From assembly GCF_019008365.1 (NCBI RefSeq), contig NZ_JAHHUL010000004.1:186001-250000 (forward strand): 64,000 bases of DNA, in the 5' to 3' direction. The notes under the pieces were generated by a model, which was given only the letters and a program-made list of their open reading frames with translations, made no database searches and had not been told where the DNA came from. The position numbers and the translations under genes were made by a program. Source of the stretch: Phosphitispora fastidiosa. GTDB taxonomy: Bacteria; Bacillota; Thermincolia; Thermincolales; UBA2595. Positions 53,638 to 63,250 of the stretch are shown here, in pieces. Within the stretch, counting starts at the first letter, position 1, and each line of letters starts with the position of its first letter.

Positions 53638-55560
53638 TTAACAAAAGATACCTTCATATATTTTTTTAATATACTCTTCGGACATTTCTCTGAAAATAGC
53701 TGCATTACTATTTTCGTTTATAGAAGAATTTAAAGAAACTATTTCATCAATACTTCCCATTCGCTCTATATCGAACACTTCTAATCCGTGATTCTTAAAA
53801 AACTTATAGGTTACTAAATTTTTCTTCATATAAACCTTTTTACCGGCATGTAATAAAGAAACGAGGTTCCCAAAAGCTTGCTGCCTGTTGTGGTTCATAA
53901 ATGCTACATCAACTTGACTCAAAATATGAATATACTTTGAGGGATCCAAAAACTTCGTTAATGGCATAAACTGCTCTCCCAATATTTGCTTCCCCATTCG
54001 GAGAAGTTCTTTAACATATAACTGGTTGCCATAAGCTAACGGAACAAACACACAGAATTCCCTGCTGTTTAAATCTTTCAGTTTATATATAATCTCCAGA
54101 TGATTATTGGATGGATCACCGGAATTCCCCAACATAAAAACATGTTTATATTCTTGTTTGAAATTAAATTCACACTTATATGGAGGTTTCATTTCAATTA
54201 TCTTTTTTAACTCAACAACATTAGGGTAAACGAACTTTTTGTGTCTTGCATTGGTCATGAACTTTGATTTCATCAACTTAACTTCGAGTTCGTTAAAACC
54301 TAATAGATTATCAACTCTTCTGATGGCACCTTTTCTAAACCTTAAAAAAACCTTTCCCTTTAAGGCATTGTTTTGATTATCCGATCTTTCATATCCAATG
54401 TCCTCTAAAAATCTATCAGTCTTTTCATCATACAGTTTTATATCAATAAAATTGTAAAAGTCTGCTCCCCATAGATTCCAATTTATCTCTTTATTTAGAT
54501 CATACCGGCACATAAACCAACAGATATGATCTTTAAGAAAATGAATTACGACTTTCCTGCTGTCTTGGACAAGTTTGAGCAATTTTTCTGCATATATCTC
54601 CCTGTATATTTCGGGAGTGCTAAAAACGATGACATTGTCAAACCGGTTTTCCCTGACGTAAGTCAATTGTTTTTTGGGGTTAACGATAACAAAAACATGC
54701 TGATTTACATCAAAATTATAATTTATAAATTCTATAAATTTTTGGCTATATACATTGTCAATCATTAAGTGCAGATAATAATTTCCTGCTCTCTTCTCTT
54801 TACCTGCGGACTTTCTCTCTTTAAGCTGTCTCCTGATATCTTTTTCAAACTTGCTTTCAATATGATTAATTCTGTTTGCCAGTTCATATTGCAGTGCTTC
54901 ATTTTCAATCTGGGCCAAAACTCTTTCGAACATTTCAAGAGCTCTTAAGTACTCTCCCTTTTCAAGTAAATCATTTGCCAGATAATAGTTATAATGTATG
55001 TCAGCTTTATAATCAGTTTTTCTTACAGCATCAGTCAACAGGCTTCTAATCTCATGCCTCTGCTTACCTGCCGGGACATTTATATATGCTTTTAAACTTG
55101 GAATCCTTCCATCCAGGGGAACAAATCTTTCATACTCACTTAAAAGATTGTTAGCATCTTCTACAAACCCGTGTTCCACCAGATTGGCAACCTTTTTATA
55201 AATCAGACTCATTTCATGATTTATTAGAACCTCAATATCCTGGTCTATCACATTAATAAACAGTTCCAGCCCATTCCAAAAATGTCTATACTCCTGAAAA
55301 CCCATTTTTTGCAATTGATCAGCTATTTCCTCATAAAAGGAACTTGCTATTATAACTATTACTTCATCCTTATTTTCGTTTTTACATGTTTGGGGATTAA
55401 GAACTTTACCTCCCATAAACGTCGTGTTCCATTTTGCTTTATTGTTATCAACATAATAGGAAACATGGTTAGCCAATTTCTTTGTAATTGTCTCCCCGGC
55501 ACTGCCTGTACCAAAAATAATTATTTTTTTGTCTGCAACCCCTTTAATAAAGCGTTTCAA
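53638..55560 (-). CDS. Small Rossmann-like module, TPR-like region and WecF-like (GT56) glycosyltransferase
   Basis: 640 residues. The N-terminal module (about 8-105) shows IIFGTGSAGE, YVDNNKAKWNTTFMGG and VIIASSFYEE. A helical TPR-like stretch follows (about 115-260). The C-terminal half resembles the TDP-Fuc4NAc:lipid II transferase family: MLGNSGDPSNNHLEII, VPLAYGNQLYV and MNHNRQQAFGNLVSLL. With RmlA and the DegT enzyme this implies transfer of a dTDP-4-amino-deoxyhexose. TTG start with GGGTGG at 7 nt. Confidence 0.8.
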   Translation of the reverse strand: MKRFIKGVADKKIIIFGTGSAGETITKKLANHVSYYVDNNKAKWNTTFMGGKVLNPQTCKNENKDEVIVIIASSFYEEIADQLQKMGFQEYRHFWNGLELFINVIDQDIEVLINHEMSLIYKKVANLVEHGFVEDANNLLSEYERFVPLDGRIPSLKAYINVPAGKQRHEIRSLLTDAVRKTDYKADIHYNYYLANDLLEKGEYLRALEMFERVLAQIENEALQYELANRINHIESKFEKDIRRQLKERKSAGKEKRAGNYYLHLMIDNVYSQKFIEFINYNFDVNQHVFVIVNPKKQLTYVRENRFDNVIVFSTPEIYREIYAEKLLKLVQDSRKVVIHFLKDHICWFMCRYDLNKEINWNLWGADFYNFIDIKLYDEKTDRFLEDIGYERSDNQNNALKGKVFLRFRKGAIRRVDNLLGFNELEVKLMKSKFMTNARHKKFVYPNVVELKKIIEMKPPYKCEFNFKQEYKHVFMLGNSGDPSNNHLEIIYKLKDLNSREFCVFVPLAYGNQLYVKELLRMGKQILGEQFMPLTKFLDPSKYIHILSQVDVAFMNHNRQQAFGNLVSLLHAGKKVYMKKNLVTYKFFKNHGLEVFDIERMGSIDEIVSLNSSINENSNAAIFREMSEEYIKKIYEGIFC

Positions 55561-55647
55561 TTTGCGTCCACCCTGTCATTAAGGTAATTCACATCCACCC
55601 ATCGAGTCATTCCGGTAACCCCGAAGTCATTCATGTACAATGAAAAA

Positions 55648-56658
55648 CTATTTTTGCTTGATGCATAAATAAACAGTTTCTTTTTGCACCAACCCAAATT
55701 TTCTTAATTCTTCAGCACTAAATTTTTTCACATAATCATCAACCTTCACACTAAACCCGGCAGCTCTCACCCGATCCACATAATCAAGCCCGTACATCCT
55801 CACGTGGTCGTACTGTCCAAAGACACGTTGGCGCTCTTCAGGAGTAGCTATGGCCGGATCTTCAAATGTTTTCTTCCTATTTACATCTATAGGCACCTGC
55901 AGGACTGCCCAGCCTCCTGGTTTTAAAACTCTGTACAACTCCCGCATCGCCAAGCCGTCATCCACAATATGTTCCAAAACATGATTACACAGGATGACAT
56001 CAAAGGTATTTTCTTTAAATGAGATATCAGTGATATCCATTTTCACCATCGCTAAATCAGAGATTAAATCGGCACTGATATAGTCTACATTCGGCTTAGA
56101 CTTTAGTTCCTTTTGAATAATATACTCAGGGGCAAAATGCAGTACTTTTAGCTTGTCTGAAAAGAGATTTGTGTTCGTTTTAAAATAAAGCCAAAGCAAG
56201 CGGTGTCTCTCAAGTGAACCGCAAACCGGGCACTTGGCATTTGGCCTGAGGTTTGATTCAACTCCAAACGGTAAAAACATATAAAAATAGTTGTTACAAC
56301 ATGGACAGTAACAAGACATTTCTCTATAAGATGATCTGCTAAATATGTTAAAACTTCTATTATCATCTACCCGTAATACTGCGTCAGTTTCTTCATACCC
56401 CAGAGCTTCAAGTTGTTTTTGCACTGTCGAGTATGCATGACAACCAATTATAACCGCTCTGTCCTTATATTCCTGTCTCAATAGCTGTTCCGGCCCGCAA
56501 ACCGGGAGACCGTCAAAAGTCCCACCTTGCTTAGCAGGGTCATTATCAATAAATTCAATTTCTAATTCCTTAAAAGCCAGCTTACACTGTTGATATATAC
56601 TACCGGGACCCCATATTAAAAGTTTATCATTGTTGATAAAGTCCGGTGTCAAACTCAT
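55648..56658 (-). CDS. Small Rossmann-like module, zinc-binding segment and SAM methyltransferase
   Basis: 336 residues. The N-terminal module (about 10-100) shows IWGPGSIYQQ, FIDNDPAKQGGTFDG and VIIGCHAY. Two cysteine pairs (CPCC and CPVC) then form a zinc-binding insert, followed by a class I methyltransferase with FDVILCNHVLEHI and LKPGGWAVLQV. ATG 56658 has GGGGG at 9 nt. Probably modifies a flagellin glycan. Confidence 0.82.
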   Translation of the reverse strand: MSLTPDFINNDKLLIWGPGSIYQQCKLAFKELEIEFIDNDPAKQGGTFDGLPVCGPEQLLRQEYKDRAVIIGCHAYSTVQKQLEALGYEETDAVLRVDDNRSFNIFSRSSYREMSCYCPCCNNYFYMFLPFGVESNLRPNAKCPVCGSLERHRLLWLYFKTNTNLFSDKLKVLHFAPEYIIQKELKSKPNVDYISADLISDLAMVKMDITDISFKENTFDVILCNHVLEHIVDDGLAMRELYRVLKPGGWAVLQVPIDVNRKKTFEDPAIATPEERQRVFGQYDHVRMYGLDYVDRVRAAGFSVKVDDYVKKFSAEELRKFGLVQKETVYLCIKQK

Positions 56659-56785
56659 ATAAATGTTCCCCCAATGCGATGCCATTAACTTGGTTACTTA
56701 ATTAACAACATAATCCATCTATTTTGTTCGCTTCATCACTTACAAAATCCTGCTTATTGTGACAAATAATGCTATATTTTTCCTC

Positions 56786-57982
56786 CTATTGCCTCCTGTA
56801 GTATGCCATCACCTTACCCACAGCCTCAATAACATCATCCACATCCCGTTCCGCCATTTTGGGAAACAGGGGCAGTGTTATCATCTCAGAGTAAAGCTCT
56901 TCGGCCCTGGGACAAAGTCCCCCGGGATACCCCAAGTCCCCGTAATACGGGTGCAGGTAAACAGGAATATAATGTACATTGGCCCCGATATTTTCCGCCC
57001 TCAGAGCTTCAAAAACCCTTCTTCTGTCAACCTTTAGACGTTCGGTGTTCAGCCTGATGATGAACAAGTGCCATCCCGATTCCCGGTCATCCTCTCTGAC
57101 CTGGAGAGAAATTTCCGGCATATCCGTAAAGGCCTCAATATATCTGGCCACGATTTCCCGCCGGCGCTCCAGGAACCGGTCAGCCTTTGCCAGTTGGCTC
57201 AGTCCCAGTGCAGCCTGTACATCTGTCAGCCGGTAATTGTAACCCTCGAACTGCATTTCATAATACCATGGTCCTTCGTCCCGCACCAGCCGTTCCCCAT
57301 CCCTGGTTATCCCGTGGCTCCTGAACTGCATCAGCCTATGGTAAAGATTAACATCATTTGTCGTTATCATGCCGCCTTCACCTGTGGTAATGTGCTTTAC
57401 CGGATGAAAACTGAAAATCGTCATCTGACTTAACCCGCCGATTCTCTGTCCCTTATATGACGCCCCCAAGGCATGGGCAGCGTCCTCAATAACAACCAGG
57501 TTATGTTCCCGGGCAATTTGGTGAACCTCATCCAAATCCGCGGGCAGACCGGTAAAATGCACCGGAATGATGGCTTTGGTCCTGCTGTTCAGCTTACCCT
57601 CTATTTCATGCGGGTCTATATTCCAGTCGGAATCCTTTATGTCTGCAAATATCGGCTTCCCACCCATATAAAGGACACAGTTGGCTGAAGCGGCAAAGGT
57701 AATAGGTGTGGTAATAACCTCAACACCGGGGCCGATTCCGGCGGCAAAGGCAGCAGCATGCAGGGCTGCAGTACCATTAGCCACCGCAACAGCATACCTG
57801 GCCCCCACATATTCGGCAAACCTGGCTTCAAATTCATTAATCCTGGGCCCGGTGGTCAGGTAATCACTTTTTAATACCTCAACAACACTTCTGATATCAT
57901 CTTCTTCAATCCATTGCTGTCCATATGGCAGCATTTCCCGGCGCACCGGGCTGCCACCCTCAATTGCCGGTAAATTAACCAT
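56786..57982 (-). CDS. pseC: PseC, UDP-4-amino-4,6-dideoxy-L-AltNAc transaminase
   Basis: 398 residues. DegT-fold PLP enzyme: the lysine is in FSFHPVKHITTGEGG, with VANGTAALHAAAFA and VVIEDAAHALGA. ITFAASANC is characteristic of PseC. It follows PseB in the pathway. Two adjacent ATGs (57985 and 57982) share AGGTG. Confidence 0.93.
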   Translation of the reverse strand: MVNLPAIEGGSPVRREMLPYGQQWIEEDDIRSVVEVLKSDYLTTGPRINEFEARFAEYVGARYAVAVANGTAALHAAAFAAGIGPGVEVITTPITFAASANCVLYMGGKPIFADIKDSDWNIDPHEIEGKLNSRTKAIIPVHFTGLPADLDEVHQIAREHNLVVIEDAAHALGASYKGQRIGGLSQMTIFSFHPVKHITTGEGGMITTNDVNLYHRLMQFRSHGITRDGERLVRDEGPWYYEMQFEGYNYRLTDVQAALGLSQLAKADRFLERRREIVARYIEAFTDMPEISLQVREDDRESGWHLFIIRLNTERLKVDRRRVFEALRAENIGANVHYIPVYLHPYYGDLGYPGGLCPRAEELYSEMITLPLFPKMAERDVDDVIEAVGKVMAYYRRQ

Positions 57983-58009
57983 CATCAACACCTGTTTCCA
58001 AATAAATTA

Positions 58010-58954
58010 TTACTTCATATCATTTACACTAATCCATTCCGCCGTCCTCTTGATGCCTTCCTCCAGAGAAACAGCAGGTTCCCACCCCAGCAGATTCTTT
58101 GCTTTCCCATAGTTACACAATAGCTTGGGGATTTCGCTCTGGGGATGGATATGAGGGATATGTTTAATCCTGTCCGGCTCTTCACAAATCAACCGGGCAA
58201 GCTCGTTCACCGAGATATCCCGCCCCAATCCGGCATTGACAATCTCACCATCAACCCTGTCCGAATAGCCTGCCTGAGCCACAAAACGGGCACAGTCCGT
58301 AACATAAAGCAAATCCCTGGTCTGAGTACCGTCGCCATATATGTTTAGTGTTTCACCCCTGAGCTTCTTTTTGATAAATATGCTGATAACGCCGCCTTCA
58401 CCGGAACTCTTCTGAAAAGGGCCATATGTATTGAATGGGCGGATAACAACCACAGGCAGCCCATATGTATGAAAATATGACAAAACCATGTTTTCCCCGG
58501 CAATTTTTGATCCCGAATATGGCGAAGCCGGTTTGGTCCTCCAGGCTTCATCAATACCCTCCGGCGATGCAGCCCGGTCATAGACCATGCAGGTACTCAT
58601 AAATACCATCTTGGCATTGTTCCTGCGGCACTCTTCCAGAACGTTAAAGGTTCCTTCAACATCATTGGCAAATGTCGTTCCCGGGTCATCAATGCTGTCC
58701 TGAACATTTATACTGGCAGCCAGGTGATAACAAATATCATATTTGTTGCTGAACACATCCCGGAGAACTTTTTTGTCCTTGATATCCCCGGTCACGAATT
58801 CCCTGAAGCCGGTATGATGCATGAATTCGGCTATATTGCTGTGCCTTCCGTTAGCAAGGTTGTCCAGAACCCATACATCATGACCGTCATCCAGAAGTTG
58901 TTTGACCACCCATCTTCCGATAAACCCGGCCCCGCCTGTTACCAAAACCTTCAT
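58010..58954 (-). CDS. NAD-dependent sugar epimerase/dehydratase (extended SDR)
   Basis: 314 residues. Glycine motif TGGAGFIGRWVV, active-site YSGSK with the upstream serine/threonine in MSTCMVYD, and FNTYGPFQ. An exact substrate cannot be read; UDP-glucose 4-epimerase and dTDP-glucose 4,6-dehydratase relatives are both possible. It overlaps pseB by 1 nt. Confidence 0.88.
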   Translation of the reverse strand: MKVLVTGGAGFIGRWVVKQLLDDGHDVWVLDNLANGRHSNIAEFMHHTGFREFVTGDIKDKKVLRDVFSNKYDICYHLAASINVQDSIDDPGTTFANDVEGTFNVLEECRRNNAKMVFMSTCMVYDRAASPEGIDEAWRTKPASPYSGSKIAGENMVLSYFHTYGLPVVVIRPFNTYGPFQKSSGEGGVISIFIKKKLRGETLNIYGDGTQTRDLLYVTDCARFVAQAGYSDRVDGEIVNAGLGRDISVNELARLICEEPDRIKHIPHIHPQSEIPKLLCNYGKAKNLLGWEPAVSLEEGIKRTAEWISVNDMK

Positions 58955-60012
58955 TAATTTGCCCTCCTGATTTCATCTGTTACATGCTGCTTGCGGCGGT
59001 CCAACAGCTCTTCGGCATATAAAAGCTGCTTCAGTTGTACCTTATTTAAAGGAGCCACCTCATCTGACCGGTAAGTTTTAACTTCAGCCGGTTTCGCCCC
59101 CCTGTAGTCGTACCGTTTTAGCTCATAACCCGGTGGGATGGCAAACATTTTAGGGAATTCCATAGCAAATTTGGCTTCTTCACATGTCATGAGTTCCTCA
59201 TACATTTTCTCACCGGGACGCAGGCCAATGGTTTCCACCGGAATTTCATCAGGTTTAAAACCACACAGTGGAGCAAACTCTTGCATCATTATTTCAGCCA
59301 AATCCCCGAGACGGATAACCGGCATTTTCAGGACAAAGGTCTCTCCCCCCTTGGCCCTTCTTGCTGCTTCCAGAGTAAGCATTACTGCCTGGCTTAATGA
59401 CATCATAAACCGGGTCATTGCAGCAAGAGTTACCGTAACCGGCCCCCCTGCCTGGATCTGTTTCTTAAACAGGGGGATTACCGACCCCCGTGAACCCATC
59501 ACATTACCAAACCTTACTGCACAAAAAACAGTCTTAGCGCTGCCTTTATAATAATCAGCAGCCGAAACCAGCCGTTCCGCCACCAGCTTCGTTGCTCCCA
59601 TGGTATTCGTAGGGCTGATAGCCTTATCGCTGCTGGTATAGATGACCTTACTTACCCGGTTGTACAGAGCAGCATCGATAACGTTCTGTGTCCCGATAAT
59701 GTTTGTTTTAACTCCCTCAAAGGGGTTATACTCACAGGAGGGCACATGCTTCAGGGCTGCAGTGTGGAACACGATATCAATTTCTTCCATGGCCCGCATG
59801 AGACGCTCTTTATCTCTTACATCCCCCAGGAGGTATCGGGTGTTTTTATATCCGGAAAGTTCAAACTGCAAGTCAAACTGTTTTGCTTCATCCCTGCTGA
59901 AAATGCGCACTACCTTAGGGTCATACTTTAAAATCTCATTAAGCAGGGCTTTCCCCAGGGTCCCTGTACCCCCGGTTATCAAAATCTTCTTATCCTGAAT
60001 CAAGTCTCTCAT
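58954..60012 (-). CDS. pseB: UDP-GlcNAc 4,6-dehydratase, PseB/FlaA1-like
   Basis: 352 residues. ITGGTGTLGKALLNEIL, RIFSRDEAKQFDL and TSSDKAISPTNTMGATK are diagnostic of the FlaA1/CapD group. The tyrosine of the Y-x3-K motif is replaced by methionine (MGATK), as in WbpM-like enzymes. It starts the pseudaminic pathway, with pseC 1 kb downstream. Confidence 0.9.
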   Translation of the reverse strand: MRDLIQDKKILITGGTGTLGKALLNEILKYDPKVVRIFSRDEAKQFDLQFELSGYKNTRYLLGDVRDKERLMRAMEEIDIVFHTAALKHVPSCEYNPFEGVKTNIIGTQNVIDAALYNRVSKVIYTSSDKAISPTNTMGATKLVAERLVSAADYYKGSAKTVFCAVRFGNVMGSRGSVIPLFKKQIQAGGPVTVTLAAMTRFMMSLSQAVMLTLEAARRAKGGETFVLKMPVIRLGDLAEIMMQEFAPLCGFKPDEIPVETIGLRPGEKMYEELMTCEEAKFAMEFPKMFAIPPGYELKRYDYRGAKPAEVKTYRSDEVAPLNKVQLKQLLYAEELLDRRKQHVTDEIRRAN

Positions 60013-60017
60013 CTAAC

Positions 60018-61883
60018 CTACTCCCCTTGCCTCAAAAGATTTTCCAGCTCAACCAGAGCGCCGCTAACCATCTTTCCGGCCTTTCCGGCTGCTTCATTTA
60101 TCCCCTCATACAGCTCTATGGAACATAAGGCAATCCGTTTGCCCTTCCCGTTTTCTGTGTCTTCAGTTTCTTTGACGGATTTAAGATTATGTTTCATTTT
60201 GATTATTGATTTCTGGAACATCAGGGTAAACAGTTCTGTTGACTCCTTTAATTCAGCTATCCGCCTGTCAGTCCGGTCAAGCTCCCGGAGAAGTTTATTT
60301 ACAGCCCGGTAATCAGACAAGCGTTTCTCGTAAAACTCCAGCAGTTTACGGGAAGCTGAGATCCCTTTGCCTGCTTCCTTTTCCAGCCGGCTTAGCTGCA
60401 GCTTTAAGCTTTCGATATTTTCTTTAATCTCTGCCAGCCTGTCCTTTTCAGGAGGCGCATATTCCCTGATAAGCCTTGCGATTTTTATATCAGCCTTTAC
60501 CTCTCCAGTACAGAATTCCCTGATAACCTGGGAAAGAGGCATAATTTCAGTGCCGGGAATTTTGGCGCCACCTTCGGTGGCATCAATAACCCGATGTGTT
60601 TCCCTTGATTCATTAATTTTGATTTCAAACCACCTGATAAAGGTAGCCATGACCCTGTCAGTAAGGACCTTGGTTCCAAAGACACCGTCCACTTCAATAA
60701 TCTCACGGCCCCGGAAATTTTCAATGGTCCGGTGGTCAAAGGCGGTTCCTTTGGCATGGGCCTGGTTGTCTGTATAAGCCAGATCCTGTCCCATCAGGAT
60801 AATAGGGTTACAGCCCAGTTTCCGGGCTAGGTCAAAAGCCACACAGGCTACTGAAGGTCCCATTTGGTACAGGCCTTTCTTTTCCATCAGGGTTTTTTCT
60901 ATCCACGATACCAGGTTTTCATGGCAGCCACCCACCAGTTTAGGTCCGGAATAGGTTTTTGGTATTTCGGGATAAATGGTAAGATCAAATACCAGTGGAA
61001 CATCCATAGCAGGTATATTCTGAAAGTGCCGGTAATTGGGTTTTCCGCCATCGACCGATATTATCAGGTCCGGTTCAATGCCGGCCTGTATCATAGGTTT
61101 CAGGGCCGTACCCACACATATGATGACACTGTTACCTTTGGCATCTTTAAGCAAATGAATATTATTATTTAAAGAAGGCCCGGCTGATACAATAATAGCC
61201 GGCGTCTCCGGAAATTCCCCATAAAGCGTTGCAATACCAGGGCTGATAACTATTTGAGGCAGATTGGCAAACAGGTTATGCAGCCATTTTTCAGAGAAAT
61301 AAAGAATTGTGTTCATTTCCACAATAAGATTACTTACAGCATTGGTAATCTTGGTTTTCAGTTTATCATAATCGTCCTGAAATAGCCTTACCGCAGGTTT
61401 ATAGTCCAGGAATTGAATTTTTTCAAGGTGGTTAAAACCGACCACTTCCCCTAAAAAAACCTCTAACTCCATATGCCTCTTCCCGGCCAATATAGACACA
61501 TTCTTACGATGCAGCAAATCAATGGCATTACTGGATTCATAAGCATTAAGTATAAGTTCGTGGCATATTTCAACAATAATGAGTTTACAATTATCAGGTA
61601 CCTTTTTTAAGAGTTCCGCAACATGATATCCCAAGCCATAACCGAAGACAAAATAAACATCACCCTGTTTCGGCGAAATCGGCTCTGCCCATTGTTGGGC
61701 TTCCCGAATCGGGTCATATGAACTATGCACAAAAACCGCCTTATCATCCGTTATTGCCTTAAGAGTCGGCCAGCCTGACCTGGATGATAATTTCTCAAAC
61801 CCGATTTCCATCTCTTCTTCTGCAAGAGAATCATAGTTAAGACATTTTCCTTTTAGCATTTTCTGATACTGTGCTTTTTCCAT
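60018..61883 (-). CDS. Motility-associated factor (Maf, DUF115) glycosyltransferase, long
   Basis: 621 residues. The Maf core (about 200-470) contains IIVSAGPSLNNNI, ISVDGGKPNYRHF and MGQDLAYTDNQAHAKG. The N-terminal region has a Rossmann-like FGYGLGYHVAELL. A helical C-terminus of about 130 residues may bind flagellin. Maf proteins attach nonulosonic acids to Ser/Thr of flagellin in the cytoplasm. TGATG overlap with the upstream Maf gene. Confidence 0.9.
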   Translation of the reverse strand: MEKAQYQKMLKGKCLNYDSLAEEEMEIGFEKLSSRSGWPTLKAITDDKAVFVHSSYDPIREAQQWAEPISPKQGDVYFVFGYGLGYHVAELLKKVPDNCKLIIVEICHELILNAYESSNAIDLLHRKNVSILAGKRHMELEVFLGEVVGFNHLEKIQFLDYKPAVRLFQDDYDKLKTKITNAVSNLIVEMNTILYFSEKWLHNLFANLPQIVISPGIATLYGEFPETPAIIVSAGPSLNNNIHLLKDAKGNSVIICVGTALKPMIQAGIEPDLIISVDGGKPNYRHFQNIPAMDVPLVFDLTIYPEIPKTYSGPKLVGGCHENLVSWIEKTLMEKKGLYQMGPSVACVAFDLARKLGCNPIILMGQDLAYTDNQAHAKGTAFDHRTIENFRGREIIEVDGVFGTKVLTDRVMATFIRWFEIKINESRETHRVIDATEGGAKIPGTEIMPLSQVIREFCTGEVKADIKIARLIREYAPPEKDRLAEIKENIESLKLQLSRLEKEAGKGISASRKLLEFYEKRLSDYRAVNKLLRELDRTDRRIAELKESTELFTLMFQKSIIKMKHNLKSVKETEDTENGKGKRIALCSIELYEGINEAAGKAGKMVSGALVELENLLRQGE

Positions 61884-63250
61884 CAACAATTATTCCCCTT
61901 CGGCATAATCAATCTCGCAATCCTTTCATGAAGGCCTTCCTGATCAAGATTACTATCTTCCCCGAACCAAGACAGCTGCCCAAAGGCATCACAAAACGGA
62001 ATCACTTCGGTTCCCCGAATCTGCGCACCTTCCAGGGAAGTGTTGATAAATCTTCTTTTACTCTCCCTGGCAATCCGGTCTTCAATCCATTTTCTGTATA
62101 TATCCAGCGCCCTGGATGTAGATAATATTTTGCCATTATTTCCTTTTACTTTGCGCAAAACCATGTTATCTTCCATATCAATTTTTCTGTGAGTACTGGA
62201 ATCAGCGTGTAATCTGTTATTGGGGAATGCCAAATCCTGCCCCACAAAAATAATTGGATTACTGCCCATTCTTATTGCTATGTCAAGCAGGGTCGTAGCT
62301 ACCGAACCGCCTGTCTCTACTGCTGCAGACGGCACAGCATTTAATTTATCAAGGAGGTCCTGCTCATTGGGAAAAGCTAATACTTTTGGCCCCTGGTAAT
62401 TCTGCACAACTTGAGGAGTTACGGTAGGAAATATGGCTAACGGAATATCTTCATTAATTCCGGCAATCTGATTCACCACAAATTGCTGGGGGTCTGTGAT
62501 GACAGCTAGATGTGGCCTGATTCCTCTGCTAAGCAATGGTTTCAATACCGACCCAACCGCTAAAACGAGCCCCTTCTTTTCCGCAAGGAACCCGGCCAAA
62601 TGTGGCAGGGCTGCATCAAGTGACGGGCCTGCTGCAATTAAGACAGCGGGTACATTCTGAAAACGGTTAAATAAAACCGAAACATCACCCAACTTCCTGC
62701 AGTATTCAGCATTAGCTGCCAGGTTAATCTCCATTTGCCCGGAAAAACGCTGGTAGGAAGACCTTTTTACCTCCCAGTCCTCCAAGACTGTCCTGAAATC
62801 AGCCGCTGCTGCCGGAAGCAATTCCAGTGAAGGGCGGTGCACCACAAGCGTACTTCCCTTATTGCCGCCAATATCAAGAGCTGACGCCAGTCTTGCAGCC
62901 AGCAGGCTAATGTCATCTTCCACAATAAGGCTAACCCTGGCATCTGCAGCAAGTTGCTCCAAATTACCCACCTTTTTCAGATACTCAAATACCTCACTGC
63001 CTAACTGAAATACATACACCCGCCCGTCTTTTCCCACTCTGTCAAGCGCTGCGGCAATATGGTAACCGAGTCCGGCCCCATAGACCACAGCGGTATCCCC
63101 TTTGTTGATATCATAGCTGTCGATCAAGCGGCCTGCTTCTTTTACCGGGTCATACCTGCTGTGCAGGTAGATTTCCCTTGACCCGGTATCTATCCTGGCA
63201 GTATTCATGCCGGACCGTGCCTTTTCAGGAACAATCTTCAACCGTATCAT
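61883..63250 (-). CDS. Motility-associated factor (Maf, DUF115) glycosyltransferase, short
   Basis: 455 residues with the same layout as the downstream paralogue but lacking the long helical C-terminus: VYGAGLGYHIAAAL, LIAAGPSLDAAL, VGQDLAFPNNRLHA and TSLEGAQIRGTEVIPF. The two genes are probably an old duplication, perhaps with different sugars or acceptor sites. Overlaps the gene at 63247 by 4 nt. Confidence 0.9.
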   Translation of the reverse strand: MIRLKIVPEKARSGMNTARIDTGSREIYLHSRYDPVKEAGRLIDSYDINKGDTAVVYGAGLGYHIAAALDRVGKDGRVYVFQLGSEVFEYLKKVGNLEQLAADARVSLIVEDDISLLAARLASALDIGGNKGSTLVVHRPSLELLPAAAADFRTVLEDWEVKRSSYQRFSGQMEINLAANAEYCRKLGDVSVLFNRFQNVPAVLIAAGPSLDAALPHLAGFLAEKKGLVLAVGSVLKPLLSRGIRPHLAVITDPQQFVVNQIAGINEDIPLAIFPTVTPQVVQNYQGPKVLAFPNEQDLLDKLNAVPSAAVETGGSVATTLLDIAIRMGSNPIIFVGQDLAFPNNRLHADSSTHRKIDMEDNMVLRKVKGNNGKILSTSRALDIYRKWIEDRIARESKRRFINTSLEGAQIRGTEVIPFCDAFGQLSWFGEDSNLDQEGLHERIARLIMPKGNNC

